Counted from the stretch's first letter, positions 34,310 through 47,322 are shown. The stretch: DNA of 64,000 nucleotides from Paucibacter sp. B2R-40 (GCF_025717555.1 NZ_JAJIRP010000001.1:747400-811399), one strand, 5' to 3'. Notes: generated by a model from the letters alone, not told the origin. Made by a program: numbers and translations.

Positions 34310-35212
34310 ATGGCAGCCGAAGAACATGGCCTAGCGCAAGGGCCCAACGCTGGGGAATACATCCAGCATCACCTGCAGCATATGCAGATGAATTTCAAGG
34401 GTGAACTGGTCAAGCAGACCAGCATCGTTGATTTCAGCTTGTTCAATCTGGATTCGCTGATTTACGCCTTGGTTCTGGGCGTTTTGGGTTGCTTTGTCTT
34501 GTGGCGCGCTGCGCGCAAGGCGACTTCCGGCGTTCCCGGCCGCTTCCAGGCTGCGGTCGAAATCCTGTCCGAAATGGTCGAAAACCAGGCCAAGGGCGTG
34601 ATCCACAATGCCGCCAGCCGCAAGGTGATCGGCCCCTTGGCGCTGACCGTGTTTGTCTGGATTTTCCTGATGAACTTCATGGATATGTTGCCGGTCGATC
34701 TGCTGCCGACCCTGTGGGCCAAGATCTTCGGCTCCATGGGTCACGACCCACATCACGCCTATCTGCGTGTGGTGCCAACGGCTGACTTGTCGACCACCTT
34801 GGGCTTGTCGACCAGCGTGCTGATCATGTGCTTTTTCTACAGCATCAAGATCAAGGGCATTGGCGGCTGGACGCATGAGCTGCTGGCCGCGCCCTTTGGC
34901 GACAAATGGTTCTTGTATCCGATCAACTTCCTGATGCAGCTGATCGAGTTCGCTGCCAAGACCGTCTCGCACGGCATGCGGTTGTTCGGCAATATGTTTG
35001 CGGGTGAGCTGGTGTTCATGCTGATCGCGCTGATGGGTGGCGTCTGGGCCTGGGAGTTGAACCCGCTGTCGGGTGGCTTCTGGCTGGGTCTGGGCCATTT
35101 GGTGGCTGGTACGGTGTGGACGCTGTTCCACATCCTGATCATCACCTTGCAGGCCTTCATCTTCATGATGCTGACCTTGATCTACACGGGCCAGGCGCAC
35201 GATCAGCATTGA
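34310..35212 (+). CDS. atpB: ATP synthase Fo subunit a
   Basis: 300 residues, inner membrane. The essential proton-channel arginine lies in SHGMRLFGNMFAGE, and the last helix region shows LQAFIFMMLTLIYTGQA. The extended soluble N-terminus (EYIQHHLQHMQMNFKG) is as in other Betaproteobacteria. With the c-ring it forms the two proton half-channels. Confidence 0.97.
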   Translation: MAAEEHGLAQGPNAGEYIQHHLQHMQMNFKGELVKQTSIVDFSLFNLDSLIYALVLGVLGCFVLWRAARKATSGVPGRFQAAVEILSEMVENQAKGVIHNAASRKVIGPLALTVFVWIFLMNFMDMLPVDLLPTLWAKIFGSMGHDPHHAYLRVVPTADLSTTLGLSTSVLIMCFFYSIKIKGIGGWTHELLAAPFGDKWFLYPINFLMQLIEFAAKTVSHGMRLFGNMFAGELVFMLIALMGGVWAWELNPLSGGFWLGLGHLVAGTVWTLFHILIITLQAFIFMMLTLIYTGQAHDQH

Positions 35213-35234
35213 TCGGCGACCGAACGTCGGATAG

Positions 35235-35534
<300 letters not shown>

Positions 35535-35576
35535 TTAATTGATGCGCCAACCGTTCACGGTTGAAAGGATAGCTCT

Positions 35577-36047
35577 GTGAATATCAACGCAACACTGTTC
35601 CTGCAAGCGATCGTTTTTGCGATCCTTGTATGGTTCACCATGCGCTTCATCTGGCCTCCAATGATGAAGGCCTTGGATGAGCGCGCCGCAAAAATCGCCG
35701 AAGGTCTGGCTGCGGCCGACAAGGCCAAGTCTGAGTTGGCCAACGCCAACAAGAAGGTCGACGAGCAACTGGCGCTGACCCGCGGCGAAACCACCAAGCT
35801 GCTGGCTGACGCTGAAAAGCGTGCCGCAGCGATCGTGGCGGCTGCGGCCGGCCAAGCCGAAGAGAAGGCCGCCAAGATCGTGGCCGACGCTCAGGTGGAA
35901 GCTGAAGCCCTGTCCACGCGTGCCCGCGAGGTCTTGCGCGAGCAAGTCGCCGCGCTGGCCGTCAAGGGCGCCGAGCAAATTCTGCAGCGCGAGGTCAACG
36001 CCTCTGTGCACGCCGAGTTGCTGGGTCGCTTGAAGACGGAGCTGTAA
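35577..36047 (+). CDS. atpF: ATP synthase Fo subunit b
   Basis: 156 residues from a GTG start (GAAAGGAT ribosome region upstream). One N-terminal membrane helix ([21 protein letters not shown]) is followed by a long charged coiled coil ([17 protein letters not shown] ... [17 protein letters not shown]), which forms the peripheral stalk dimer joining a to delta/alpha. Confidence 0.96.
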   Translation: MNINATLFLQAIVFAILVWFTMRFIWPPMMKALDERAAKIAEGLAAADKAKSELANANKKVDEQLALTRGETTKLLADAEKRAAAIVAAAAGQAEEKAAKIVADAQVEAEALSTRAREVLREQVAALAVKGAEQILQREVNASVHAELLGRLKTEL

Positions 36048-36049
36048 GC

Positions 36050-36583
36050 ATGGCCGAGCTCGCAACCATTGCACGACCTTACGCTGAAGCGCTCTACCAA
36101 GTAGCGGCCAAGCATGACGTCAAGGCTTGGGGCTTGCAGCTCGATGCCTTGGCCCAAGTGGCCGGAGCGCCCGAGCTGCTTGCGTTTGCTGATCATCCCA
36201 AGGCCACGGCCGAGCAGGTTTACGCGGTCACCGCGCAAACCGCCAAGCTCGATCTGGCCGAAGGCGTGCAGAACTTTCTGCGCACGGTCATCGCGAACGG
36301 TCGCTTGAGCGCTTTGCCCGCCGTGGTCCAGCAATTCCATGTCTTGGCCAATGCCGCAGCGGGTGTCGCGGACGCTTTGATCTACAGCGCTTATCCCCTT
36401 GATGCAGCCCAATTGGCCGACGTCATGGTGTCGCTGGAGAAGCGTTTCGCACGCAAGCTCGATGCACAAGTCGTCGTGGAGCCGTCACTGATTGGCGGCA
36501 TTCGGGTGGTGGTTGGCGATGAGGTGCTGGACACCTCGGTCAAATACCGTCTGGAACGCATGAAAGTAGCGCTCACGGCCTGA
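36050..36583 (+). CDS. atpH: ATP synthase F1 subunit delta
   Basis: 177 residues, 2 bp after atpF. It starts MAELATIARPYAEALYQVA, the OSCP/delta N-terminal bundle, and ends with VVEPSLIGGIRVVVGDEVLDTSVKYRLERM, the conserved C-terminal segment. It links the b stalk to the top of the alpha/beta hexamer. Confidence 0.97.
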   Translation: MAELATIARPYAEALYQVAAKHDVKAWGLQLDALAQVAGAPELLAFADHPKATAEQVYAVTAQTAKLDLAEGVQNFLRTVIANGRLSALPAVVQQFHVLANAAAGVADALIYSAYPLDAAQLADVMVSLEKRFARKLDAQVVVEPSLIGGIRVVVGDEVLDTSVKYRLERMKVALTA

Positions 36584-36670
36584 TAAGGCCTTGAGCGCAA
36601 TTTCACCCTTCATTCATCCCTGTGCCGACCGCTCTGGAAACCGAGCGCAGGCCAGCTGGGAGCTATAGCA

Positions 36671-38224
<1,554 letters not shown>

Positions 38225-38234
38225 TGCCCATGAC

Positions 38235-38261
38235 GGGGCGGATCAGTCACTGAACCGCCCC
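38235..38261 (+). other. Intercistronic hairpin between atpA and atpG
   Basis: GGGGCGG (38235-38241) pairs with CCGCCCC (38255-38261) over a 13-nt loop, with no T-run, so it is not a terminator. It lies 10 bp after atpA and before the atpG ribosome site AGGAG. It may affect mRNA stability or processing. Confidence 0.6.
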
Positions 38262-38279
38262 ATCTGAACAGGAGAAATC

Positions 38280-39164
38280 ATGGCATCAAGCAAAGAAATT
38301 CGCGGCAAGATCAAGTCGGTCGAAGGCACCAAGAAGATCACCAAGGCCATGGAAATGGTCTCGGTCTCGAAGATGCGCAAGGCCCAGGAACGTATGCGTG
38401 CGGGTCGCCCTTACAGCGAGAAGATCGGCAACATCGCCGCCAATCTCGCCCAGGCTAACCCCGAGTACAAGCATGCTTTCTTGACCGCCAACCCGGGCGC
38501 CAAAGTGGCCGGCTTTGTGGTGGTGACGACGGACAAAGGCCTTTGCGGCGGTTTGAACACCAACTTGTTGCGTGCGACCACGACCAAGCTGAAAGATCTT
38601 GAAGCTGCCGGTCAAAAAGCCGAAGTCGTTGCCATCGGCAACAAGGGCTTGGGCTTCATGAACCGTATTGGCGCCAAGGTCGTCGCTCACGTGACGCATC
38701 TGGGTGACAAGCCGCATATCGAGAAGCTGGTCGGCCCGGTCAAGGTTTTGCTCGACGCATATGCCGAAGGTCGTCTCAGCGCCGTTTACCTCTGCTACAC
38801 CCAATTCATCAACACGATGAAGCAGGAAACCGTCATCAAGCAGTTGCTGCCTTTGACGACCGATAGCATGAAGACGGCCAATGCCGATGGCTCCCCAGCT
38901 CACGCTTGGGACTATCTGTACGAGCCCGACGCGGCAGCGGTGATTGACGAGCTGTTGGTGCGTTATGCCGAAGCGCTGGTCTATCAAGCCGTGGCAGAAA
39001 ATATGGCGTCCGAGCAATCGGCACGCATGGTGGCGATGAAGGCCGCAACCGACAACGCCGGCACCTTGATTGGTGAGCTGAAGCTGGTCTATAACAAGAC
39101 TCGCCAGGCAGCCATCACCAAGGAGTTGAGTGAAATCGTCAGCGGCGCAGCAGCCGTAGGCTGA
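38280..39164 (+). CDS. atpG: ATP synthase F1 subunit gamma
   Basis: 294 residues forming the central rotor shaft. The N-terminal helix [22 protein letters not shown] and the C-terminal helix [40 protein letters not shown] are the conserved coiled-coil pair, with [14 protein letters not shown] in the Rossmann-like part. Confidence 0.98.
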   Translation: MASSKEIRGKIKSVEGTKKITKAMEMVSVSKMRKAQERMRAGRPYSEKIGNIAANLAQANPEYKHAFLTANPGAKVAGFVVVTTDKGLCGGLNTNLLRATTTKLKDLEAAGQKAEVVAIGNKGLGFMNRIGAKVVAHVTHLGDKPHIEKLVGPVKVLLDAYAEGRLSAVYLCYTQFINTMKQETVIKQLLPLTTDSMKTANADGSPAHAWDYLYEPDAAAVIDELLVRYAEALVYQAVAENMASEQSARMVAMKAATDNAGTLIGELKLVYNKTRQAAITKELSEIVSGAAAVG

Positions 39165-39190
39165 TGAGTCGGTGGCGATTCAGAGAAGGC

Positions 39191-39212
39191 TAACTTTCGC
39201 TCGCGAAAGTTA
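39191..39212 (+). other. Perfect inverted repeat between atpG and atpD
   Basis: TAACTTTCGC and GCGAAAGTTA form a perfect 10-bp inverted repeat with a 2-nt centre, in the 138-bp gap before atpD. No T-run follows. The same GCGAA sequence recurs 15 bp later (39223). It could be an RNA processing or stabilising hairpin that tunes beta subunit output. Confidence 0.65.
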
Positions 39213-39293
39213 AGTGAGCGGAAGCGAACGGCCGAAACTAAATTGTCAGCGGCCAGTCGCCAAACCATACGCAACGAATACTGATTGTTTTAA

Positions 39294-40721
<1,428 letters not shown>

Positions 40722-40727
40722 TCAAAG

Positions 40728-40749
40728 CGGGGAGATCAAGACCTCCCCG
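40728..40749 (+). other. Intercistronic hairpin between atpD and atpC
   Basis: CGGGGAG (40728-40734) pairs with CTCCCCG (40743-40749) over an 8-nt loop, 7 bp after the atpD stop and without a T-run. It is the third hairpin in the F1 part of the operon. Confidence 0.6.
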
Positions 40750-40791
40750 ATTCAGCACAGTTCTCCACCTCAACGCTAAGGAAGATTCAAG

Positions 40792-41208
40792 ATGGCAACC
40801 ATCCATGTCGATGTGGTCTCCGCCGAAGAGCAGATCTTCTCCGGCGAAGCCAAGTTTGTTGCACTGCCGGGTGAAAGCGGTGAGTTGGGCATCTTGCCTA
40901 ACCACGCGCCGCTGATCACCCGCATCAAGCCGGGTGCCGTGCGCATCCAGCGCGCCGACAATGGCCAGGAAGAGTTTGTCTTCGTGGCTGGCGGCTTGCT
41001 GGAAGTGCAACCGGGCCGCGTCACCGTTCTGGCCGACACCGCGATTCGCGGCAAGGACCTGGACGAAGCCAAGGCCGTTGAAGCCAAGGCTCTGGCCGAA
41101 GAAGCGATGAAGAATGCCAAGAGCGATATCGACTTTGCCAAGGCGCAAGGCGAGTTCGCTGCGATGGCCGCTCAAATCGCTGCGCTGCGCAAGTTCCGCA
41201 AAAACTGA
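40792..41208 (+). CDS. atpC: ATP synthase F1 subunit epsilon
   Basis: 138 residues. The N-terminal beta sandwich ([39 protein letters not shown]) and C-terminal helical hairpin ([16 protein letters not shown]) match epsilon. It couples rotor rotation and inhibits ATP hydrolysis. It is the last gene of the operon, followed by a terminator. Confidence 0.97.
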   Translation: MATIHVDVVSAEEQIFSGEAKFVALPGESGELGILPNHAPLITRIKPGAVRIQRADNGQEEFVFVAGGLLEVQPGRVTVLADTAIRGKDLDEAKAVEAKALAEEAMKNAKSDIDFAKAQGEFAAMAAQIAALRKFRKN

Positions 41209-41237
41209 TAGTTCCGAGCTTCGCTGCTCGAGCTTTC

Positions 41238-41271
41238 AACGCCCGCCGACGCAAGTTGGGCGGGCGTTTTT
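41238..41271 (+). terminator. Rho-independent terminator of the atp operon
   Basis: A 10-bp stem AACGCCCGCC / GGCGGGCGTT with an 11-nt loop is followed by TTTTT, 30 bp after atpC. Confidence 0.93.
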
Positions 41272-41296
41272 CATAGACAACACTAAGTTGAACGCC

Positions 41297-42154
41297 ATGT
41301 CCAAGCCCCTTGCCCTTTCCCGTGTTCATGGCATGGACGCCATCGAACTTGTCGCCCCCGATGGCGCTCGCGCCACCGTCTTGTTGCATGGCGGCCACTT
41401 GGTGTCTTGGCAGCCGACCGGCGCCGAAGAGCAGCTTTATATGTCGCCCAAGTCCGAATTCGCCTCGGGCCAGGCGATTCGCGGCGGGGTGCCGGTGATA
41501 TTTCCGCAGTTCGCAGCGCGTGGCCCCTTGCAGCGCCACGGTTTTGCACGCACCAAGCCTTGGGCGCTGGTGATGGCCGAGCAGGGCAAGGATGATGCGC
41601 TGGCCGTGCTGCGCCTCAGCGATGATGCGGCGACACGTATGTTCTGGCCGCACGCTTTCGAGCTGGAGCTGAGCGTGCGCATCAGCGGGCGCGAAATCCA
41701 GATTGAGCTGGCTTGCGAGAACAAGGGCGAAGAGGCGTTCGAGTTCACCGCTGCGCTGCACAGTTACTTGCGTGTCGCCGATATCGACTCGACCAGCTTG
41801 CAAGGCCTGACCGCGATGCGCTACTGGGATTCAGTTGACGAGATGGAGAAGGTCCAGCGGGTGGACCTGTTGCTGCCTGGCGGCCAAATTGATCGCATCT
41901 ACCACCGCGTGCGTGAGAACCTGACGCTCAGGGAGAGCTTGGCGACGACTGAGCGGCGCCTGCAGATTGCGCAACAAGGCTTTGAAGATGCGGTGGTCTG
42001 GAACCCGGGCGCCGAGAAATGCGCCGCCCTGGCCGATATGCCGGCCGATGGTTATAAGCAGATGTTGTGTGTCGAGGCGGCGGCGATCGAGACGCCTTTG
42101 CGCTTGGGCGCAGGCGAAAGCTGGGCCGGAATGCAAACACTGACCTTGCTCTGA
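41297..42154 (+). CDS. D-hexose-6-phosphate mutarotase
   Basis: 285 residues, YeaD-like aldose-1-epimerase fold. It includes LLHGGHLVSWQPTGAEEQLYMSP, IRGGVPVIFPQF, the catalytic His in ALHSYLRVADI, and Glu in the C-terminal CVEAAAI. It interconverts alpha and beta anomers of glucose-6-phosphate in the cytoplasm. The frame is open into atpC, but ATG 41297, after the terminator, fits the family start; it must have its own weak promoter or depend on read-through. Confidence 0.9.
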   Translation: MSKPLALSRVHGMDAIELVAPDGARATVLLHGGHLVSWQPTGAEEQLYMSPKSEFASGQAIRGGVPVIFPQFAARGPLQRHGFARTKPWALVMAEQGKDDALAVLRLSDDAATRMFWPHAFELELSVRISGREIQIELACENKGEEAFEFTAALHSYLRVADIDSTSLQGLTAMRYWDSVDEMEKVQRVDLLLPGGQIDRIYHRVRENLTLRESLATTERRLQIAQQGFEDAVVWNPGAEKCAALADMPADGYKQMLCVEAAAIETPLRLGAGESWAGMQTLTLL

Positions 42155-42222
42155 CAGACTCGGCTTGGCCTGCAGGCCTTGCAGGGCTTAAGCTGCTGTC
42201 TTGCAAAGCGGGAGCGACCAAG

Positions 42223-43032
42223 ATGGCAAGCAAGACGAAAGAGACAAAGACCAACAGCGGCAAGTCCGACAAGCTCAGCAAGAGCGACTACCTCGAGCAA
42301 CTGGCGCCCTTGCACCTGGAACTCAACGCGATGGCGAGGTGGGTGCTGCAAAAGGGACAGCGCGTGGTGGTGCTGGTCGAGGGGCGAGACACTGCCGGCA
42401 AAGGCGGGGTGATCTCGGCCATTTCCGAGACCCTCAACCCGCGCCAATGCCGCACCGTGGCCTTGGGCAAGCCGAGCGACCGTGAACGCGGCGAATGGTA
42501 CTTTCAGCGCTATGTGCCCTATCTGCCGGCGGCCGGCGAAATCGCGCTGTTTGACCGGAGCTGGTACAACCGCGCCGGTGTAGAGACGGTGATGGGTTTT
42601 TGCACGCCGGCCCAAACGGCCGCGTTCCTGAAGCAAGCGCCGGTGTTCGAAAAGATGCTGGTGGATGATGGCGTGTTGCTGTTCAAGTATTGGCTGACGG
42701 TCGACCAGGAACAGCAGGAGCTGCGCTTCACTGAACGCTTGGCCGACCCGCTGAAACGCTGGAAGTTGTCGGCCATCGATCTGGAGGCGCGGCGCCTGTA
42801 CAAGCAATACGGCGCGGCGCGCGATGTGATGCTGAATGCCACTCACACGCGTCAGGCGCCTTGGGCGCTGGTGGACTTCAATGACCAGCGGCGCGGTCGG
42901 CTGGCCTTGATCCGTCACCTCTTGAAGCATTTGCCGGATGTCACCGTGCCACAGCCCAAGCTGAAATTCGGGCCCTTAGGCCATAAGCCGTTGCTCGAGC
43001 AATTCGGCAGCAAGCACAGGCCGATCAATTAG
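42223..43032 (+). CDS. ppk2: Polyphosphate kinase 2
   Basis: 269 residues from ATG 42223. PPK2 landmarks: the P-loop EGRDTAGKGGVI, FQRYVPYLPAAGEIALFDRSWYNRAGVE (Walker B Asp and lid arginines), FLKQAPVFEKMLVDDG, and DFNDQRRGRLALIRHLL. It moves phosphate between polyphosphate and nucleotides; whether it makes GTP/ATP or polyP cannot be told. The Lys-rich first 20 residues are typical. A longer open frame upstream overlaps the mutarotase gene and is ignored. Confidence 0.94.
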   Translation: MASKTKETKTNSGKSDKLSKSDYLEQLAPLHLELNAMARWVLQKGQRVVVLVEGRDTAGKGGVISAISETLNPRQCRTVALGKPSDRERGEWYFQRYVPYLPAAGEIALFDRSWYNRAGVETVMGFCTPAQTAAFLKQAPVFEKMLVDDGVLLFKYWLTVDQEQQELRFTERLADPLKRWKLSAIDLEARRLYKQYGAARDVMLNATHTRQAPWALVDFNDQRRGRLALIRHLLKHLPDVTVPQPKLKFGPLGHKPLLEQFGSKHRPIN

Positions 43033-43048
43033 GGCCTGAGTAAGCTGG

Positions 43049-43579
43049 CTAGAGAATCACCACCGCATCTGCCAATTCATTTGGATTGCTTTGCCCGGGC
43101 GCCAGGGAAAACTCGGCCTGCAGCAAGGCATCCACGGCATCGACGGCCGCCCTCAATCCTTGCTCGAATTGGCCCAGGCGCAGATGGCCGCGTAGGCTCT
43201 CAACAATGGCAGCCCATTGAGCCTCGCCGACCCGCGCATTGAGTCCGCGGTCGGCGACGATCTCAATTGCCTGATCGGCCAGCAGCAAGTAAATCAGCAC
43301 GCCGTTGTTCGCTTCGGTGTCCCAGACGCGCAGCTTGCCGAACAGCGTCACCGCGCGTTGCCGGGCGCTCAGCCTTTTGCTCAGATAGGAGAGCGGCAGG
43401 CCAGCCTCCACGCAGATGCAAATTTCACCGCTATGCCTCGCCTCGCTGGCGCGCACCGCCGCTTCCAGGCCGGCGATTGCCATGGCCGGTAGTGCTCGGG
43501 CCAAGTCGGCTTGATCAGTCCAACGGTGCTTGAGCAAACGACTCAAAAGGGGTTTCGGCTGTTTTTGCTGCTGAGGCAT
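43049..43579 (-). CDS. TPM-domain protein (CgcB-type small member)
   Basis: 176 residues beginning MPQQQKQPKPLLSRLLKH. The TPM phosphatase-like domain is visible in AAVRASEARHSGEICICVEAGLPLSYL, VWDTEANNGVLIYLLLADQAIEIVADRGLNARV and LRAAVDAVDALLQ. No membrane helix or signal peptide is evident, so it faces the cytoplasm. Its ATG overlaps the stop of the larger TPM gene by one base (TAATG), indicating coupling. The function is not established. Confidence 0.85.
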   Translation of the reverse strand: MPQQQKQPKPLLSRLLKHRWTDQADLARALPAMAIAGLEAAVRASEARHSGEICICVEAGLPLSYLSKRLSARQRAVTLFGKLRVWDTEANNGVLIYLLLADQAIEIVADRGLNARVGEAQWAAIVESLRGHLRLGQFEQGLRAAVDAVDALLQAEFSLAPGQSNPNELADAVVIL

Positions 43580-44481
43580 TACCAATCTCCCGAGGCGCCG
43601 CCGCCACCAAAATCGCCGCCGCCACCGGAAGAGAAACCACCCCCCCCGCCACCGCCGCCGCCAAAGCCGCCTCCACCACCGCCGCCCCAGATCACCGGGC
43701 CACTTGAGCCACCACCGCGCCGTCCAATACCGCGACCTGAACCGACGCCCATCACGCCGACGAGAATCATCGACGCGATACCGGCCAGGCCGGCCACCAG
43801 CAAGCTGGACATCAAAAACCAACCCAGCGCGCCGGCTGCGCCGCCGGTCAGCAGGCTGCCCAGCTTGCGGCCGAAGATGCCGATCAGAATGCCGCCCAGT
43901 ACCGGCACACCGATGAAGAACAGCGCGCCCAGCTCTTCGAAGCTGAAGCCATTGCTCCGCTGACCCTGGCCGCCCTGTTTTTTCGGCGCCGGCAATTCTT
44001 CGCCGCGTATGCGCATCGCCAACTGGTCAACGGCCAAATTCAGGCCACCCGCATAGTCATTCTTCTTGAAGGCCGGCGTGATGGCGTTTTGAATGATCTG
44101 CCGCGCCGCCAGGTCGGGCACCGCGCCCTCCAGCGTCTTGGCCACCTCAATGCGTACCTTGCGGTCGTTCTTGGCGACCAGCAGCAGCAGGCCGTCGCCG
44201 ACGTCCTTGCGTCCGATCTTCCAGGTGTCGCCGACTCGCTGCGCATAGGACGTGATGTCCTCCGGCGCCACCGTCGGCACGATCAGAATCACCAACTGCG
44301 AACCAGCCTCGGCCTCAAAAGCGGCCAGCTTGGCACTCAGCGCCGCTTGCTGCTCCGCGCTGAGCGTGCCGGTCTGGTCGATCACGCGCGCCGTCAGTGG
44401 CGGCACTTTCACTTCTTCTTGCGCCCATGCCGGCAAGCACAGGCACAAGAAACCAAGGACCAGCAGCAGGCGACGCAACAT
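43579..44481 (-). CDS. TPM-domain membrane protein with poly-Gly tail
   Basis: 300 residues. Signal peptide (LLLVLGFLCLCLPAWA-QE, about residue 20), then an extracytoplasmic TPM domain: ARVIDQTGTLSAEQQAALSAKLAAFEAEAGSQLVILIV, SYAQRVGDTWKIGRKDVGDGLLLLVAKNDRKVRIEVAKTLEG-type motifs. Then two hydrophobic segments (about 185-245) and a very glycine-rich tail ending GGASGDW. This YgcG-like layout is usual next to LemA, as here. Proposed roles range from phosphatase to photosystem/membrane maintenance; none is proven in this group. Confidence 0.9.
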   Translation of the reverse strand: MLRRLLLVLGFLCLCLPAWAQEEVKVPPLTARVIDQTGTLSAEQQAALSAKLAAFEAEAGSQLVILIVPTVAPEDITSYAQRVGDTWKIGRKDVGDGLLLLVAKNDRKVRIEVAKTLEGAVPDLAARQIIQNAITPAFKKNDYAGGLNLAVDQLAMRIRGEELPAPKKQGGQGQRSNGFSFEELGALFFIGVPVLGGILIGIFGRKLGSLLTGGAAGALGWFLMSSLLVAGLAGIASMILVGVMGVGSGRGIGRRGGGSSGPVIWGGGGGGGFGGGGGGGGGFSSGGGGDFGGGGASGDW

Positions 44482-44492
44482 CTCAGTCGGCC

Positions 44493-45113
44493 TTATTTGG
44501 CGGCCGGCTTGTCAAAGCTGACTGTCGGTGCCACCTTGATCGCGGCTTCGTTCTCAACCGTGAAGTTGGGCTTGACCTTGTAGCCCATCACCATCGCGGT
44601 CAGGTTGTTGGGGAAGCTGCGGGCGTGGGTGTTGTACTCGGTCACTGTCTTGATGTAGCGATTGCGCGCCACGGTGATGCGGTTTTCCGTGCCTTCCAGT
44701 TGCACGCGCAGGTCTTGGAAGCCCTGATTGGCTTTCAAGTTAGGGTAGTTCTCGGTGATCATCATCAAGCGGCTCAAGGCGCTGGACACCTCGCCCTGCG
44801 CGGCCTGGAACTTCTTCATCGCCTCGGGGTCATTGGCCAGCTCGGGCGTGACCTGGATGCTGGTCGCCTTGGCGCGCGCTTCGACCACCTTGGTCAGCGT
44901 CTCTTGCTCGAAATTGGCCTCACCCTTGACGGTGTTGACGATATTCGGGATCAGGTCGGCGCGGCGCTGGTACTGATTCAAGACCTCGGACCAGCCTGCG
45001 TTCACCTGCTCGTCCAGGCTCTGGAACTGGTTATAGCCGCAGCCGGACAGCGTTAGCGCGCTTGCCAACAGGGTGGCGGCAATGGCGCCACGTTTGAGCA
45101 ATGATGAAAACAT
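44493..45113 (-). CDS. lemA: LemA family lipoprotein
   Basis: 206 residues. The N-terminus ends in a lipobox LTLSGC (Cys about 25). The LemA core follows: VNAGWSEVLNQYQRRADLIPNIVNTVKG, FQDLRVQLEGTENRITVARNRYIKTVTEYN and FPNNLTAMVMGY. It is 11 bp upstream of the TPM membrane protein gene, a conserved trio with the two TPM genes. The cellular role is poorly known. Confidence 0.94.
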   Translation of the reverse strand: MFSSLLKRGAIAATLLASALTLSGCGYNQFQSLDEQVNAGWSEVLNQYQRRADLIPNIVNTVKGEANFEQETLTKVVEARAKATSIQVTPELANDPEAMKKFQAAQGEVSSALSRLMMITENYPNLKANQGFQDLRVQLEGTENRITVARNRYIKTVTEYNTHARSFPNNLTAMVMGYKVKPNFTVENEAAIKVAPTVSFDKPAAK

Positions 45114-45252
45114 TTTGGAATCCTCCGGTCGGTGATTGGAACCACCCCTCAGGTGGTGTCGCCCTGATCAGAATCAAGATCGGGCGCAGTATCGCAGCGT
45201 CTTTACGGTGCTGCAAAGAAACTCGTTACTTCCCCATCAGCCGCGCACCGAC

Positions 45253-46113
45253 TCAGAAGTTTTCCCGCACCCGCAGATAGCTTGCAAACTTTGGCAGGCC
45301 GGTCGAAGTCAGATCACGGTAACGATAAGTCACCACAGTACCAATCGGTGGAGGATTGGCACGCTCCGCGTCGGAAAAGCCCGTGCCGAGACGAAAGCGC
45401 CGACCCTCGGGCGTCTCCAGCAGCAAGGCCCCCATCCTGCCCGCATGGCGTCCCTTGCCGGGAAGGTGGCCGACGACGGTCGCCTCGGTATCCAGCATCG
45501 GTTTGAGTTTCAGCAGCACGTCGCTGCGACCGGTCACGTAAGCTGCGTCGGCCCGGTGCAGCACCAGCCCTTCGGCACCGAGCTTGACGAGCTCTTTGAG
45601 TTTGGCCGCAAGCGCCTGACGGTCGGCGACGCGAAATTGGGCTATCGGCTGCAGCCAGGGGACGCCACCATTGATATTGGCCTTGCTGATAGGCGCTTGC
45701 ATCAGTGCGAGGCGCTCGCTAAAGCTGCCGGGCGCATCCGGCATTTCAAAAATCATGTACTTCACCTGTCGCCATTCCTCATCGATGGGCACATCCTTGC
45801 GCACGATGGCCGAGAGCTTGTCGAAGCTCTGTCGCGCAATCCACAGCTCGCCATCCAGTGGTACCGGCGGCAGCGCATCGGTGAACCATTTCGGCGCGTG
45901 CACTGGGTTGCCGCTGCGATGACGCAAGGTCTTGCCATCCCATACCCCGCGCACGCCATCCAGCTTTTCGCTGATCCAATAGTCGGCGGGGTCTATGCCT
46001 GCGTGAAAAACATTGGCGAGAAGGATGTTGCTGTCGGCGGCCAGCGCTGGCCGGCCATGGTGCAGCAGCAAAAGACCGAATACCGAGGCGGCGAGCAAGC
46101 GGCGTCTGTGCAT
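45253..46113 (-). CDS. Exported ATP-dependent DNA ligase (LigE-like)
   Basis: 286 residues. A signal peptide (RRRLLAASVFGLLLLHHGRPALA-AD, about residue 26) precedes a minimal nucleotidyltransferase: adenylation motif I ISEKLDGVRGVW with the catalytic lysine, motif III LDGELWIAR, motif IV EGLVLHR and motif V LLKLKP. An OB domain follows (VVGHLPGKGRHAGRMGALLLE) and the end RLGTGFSDAERANPPPIGTVVTYRY. Periplasmic LigE proteins in Haemophilus and Neisseria have been linked to DNA uptake or extracellular DNA repair. ATG 46113 matches the start of the signal peptide. Confidence 0.92.
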   Translation of the reverse strand: MHRRRLLAASVFGLLLLHHGRPALAADSNILLANVFHAGIDPADYWISEKLDGVRGVWDGKTLRHRSGNPVHAPKWFTDALPPVPLDGELWIARQSFDKLSAIVRKDVPIDEEWRQVKYMIFEMPDAPGSFSERLALMQAPISKANINGGVPWLQPIAQFRVADRQALAAKLKELVKLGAEGLVLHRADAAYVTGRSDVLLKLKPMLDTEATVVGHLPGKGRHAGRMGALLLETPEGRRFRLGTGFSDAERANPPPIGTVVTYRYRDLTSTGLPKFASYLRVRENF

Positions 46114-46236
46114 AACAAACCTCCAATGGGCCACCGGCTAGCGTACTGCTGTATTGATTGACCGCAAAGGCTTTAGCGTCAGATCAAGGGCTGCAGATCC
46201 AAAAGTAGGCGCGCCGCATCGGATAATCCTCGCACT

Positions 46237-47322
46237 ATGCATGCACCTCTTCAGAACGACACCTTTTTGCGCGCTTGTCTGCGCCAGCCCACCGACTACA
46301 CCCCCGTCTGGCTGATGCGTCAGGCCGGGCGCTACTTGCCCGAGTACCGCGCTACCCGCGCCAAGGCCGGCAGCTTTATGGGCCTGGCCACCAACCGCGA
46401 CTACGCCACCGAAGTGACGCTGCAGCCGCTGGAGCGCTACGACCTCGACGCCGCCATCCTGTTCAGCGACATCCTGACCGTGCCCGATGCGATGGGTTTA
46501 GGACTTTCCTTCCAGCTCGGCGAAGGCCCCAAGTTCGCAAAAGTCGTGCGTGACGAGGCCGCCGTCAATGAGCTGGCGGTGCCGGACATGGAGAAGCTGC
46601 GCTATGTGTTTGATGCGGTCACATCGATCCGCAAGGCGCTCAATGGCCGTGTGCCCTTGATCGGCTTTTCGGGCAGTCCCTGGACGCTGGCCTGCTATAT
46701 GGTGGAAGGCGGCGGCTCGGACGATTACCGCCAGGTCAAGAGCCTGATGTATGCGCGCCCCGACCTGATGCACCGCATCCTTACTATCAACGCCGATGCA
46801 GTAGCCGCTTACCTGAACGCACAGATCGAAGCCGGCGCTCAGGCCGTGATGCTGTTCGACAGCTGGGGTGGCGTGCTGGCCGACGGCATGTTCCAGCGCT
46901 TCAGTCTCGACTATTCGCGCCGTGTGCTGGCGCAAGTGAAGACTGAACATGAGGGCGTGCGCATCCCGCGCATCTTGTTCACCAAGGGCGGCGCGCTCTG
47001 GTTGGATGAGATCGCCGATGCCGGCGCCGACGCGGTGGGTCTGGACTGGACGGCCAATCTTGGCAAAGCGCGCGCCCAAGTTGGCGGTCGGGTCGCCCTG
47101 CAAGGCAATCTGGACCCGAACGTCTTGTTTGCCCCGCCCGACGCGGTGCGCGAGCAGGTGCGTGCGGTGCTGGACAGCTTTGGTAACCCACGTCGCGCCG
47201 ACGGCACTTGGGACGGTCATGTGTTCAATTTGGGACATGGCATCAGCCAATTCACTCCGCCCGAAATAGTTTCGGTGCTGGTGGATGAGGTGCATGCGCA
47301 CTCACGCCGCATACGGGCTTGA
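46237..47322 (+). CDS. hemE: Uroporphyrinogen decarboxylase
   Basis: 361 residues, cytoplasmic haem synthesis enzyme converting uroporphyrinogen III to coproporphyrinogen III. Visible signatures: [48 protein letters not shown], and FNLGHGI near the C-terminus. Full length. It has a separate promoter region after the divergent ligase gene. Confidence 0.98.
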   Translation: MHAPLQNDTFLRACLRQPTDYTPVWLMRQAGRYLPEYRATRAKAGSFMGLATNRDYATEVTLQPLERYDLDAAILFSDILTVPDAMGLGLSFQLGEGPKFAKVVRDEAAVNELAVPDMEKLRYVFDAVTSIRKALNGRVPLIGFSGSPWTLACYMVEGGGSDDYRQVKSLMYARPDLMHRILTINADAVAAYLNAQIEAGAQAVMLFDSWGGVLADGMFQRFSLDYSRRVLAQVKTEHEGVRIPRILFTKGGALWLDEIADAGADAVGLDWTANLGKARAQVGGRVALQGNLDPNVLFAPPDAVREQVRAVLDSFGNPRRADGTWDGHVFNLGHGISQFTPPEIVSVLVDEVHAHSRRIRA

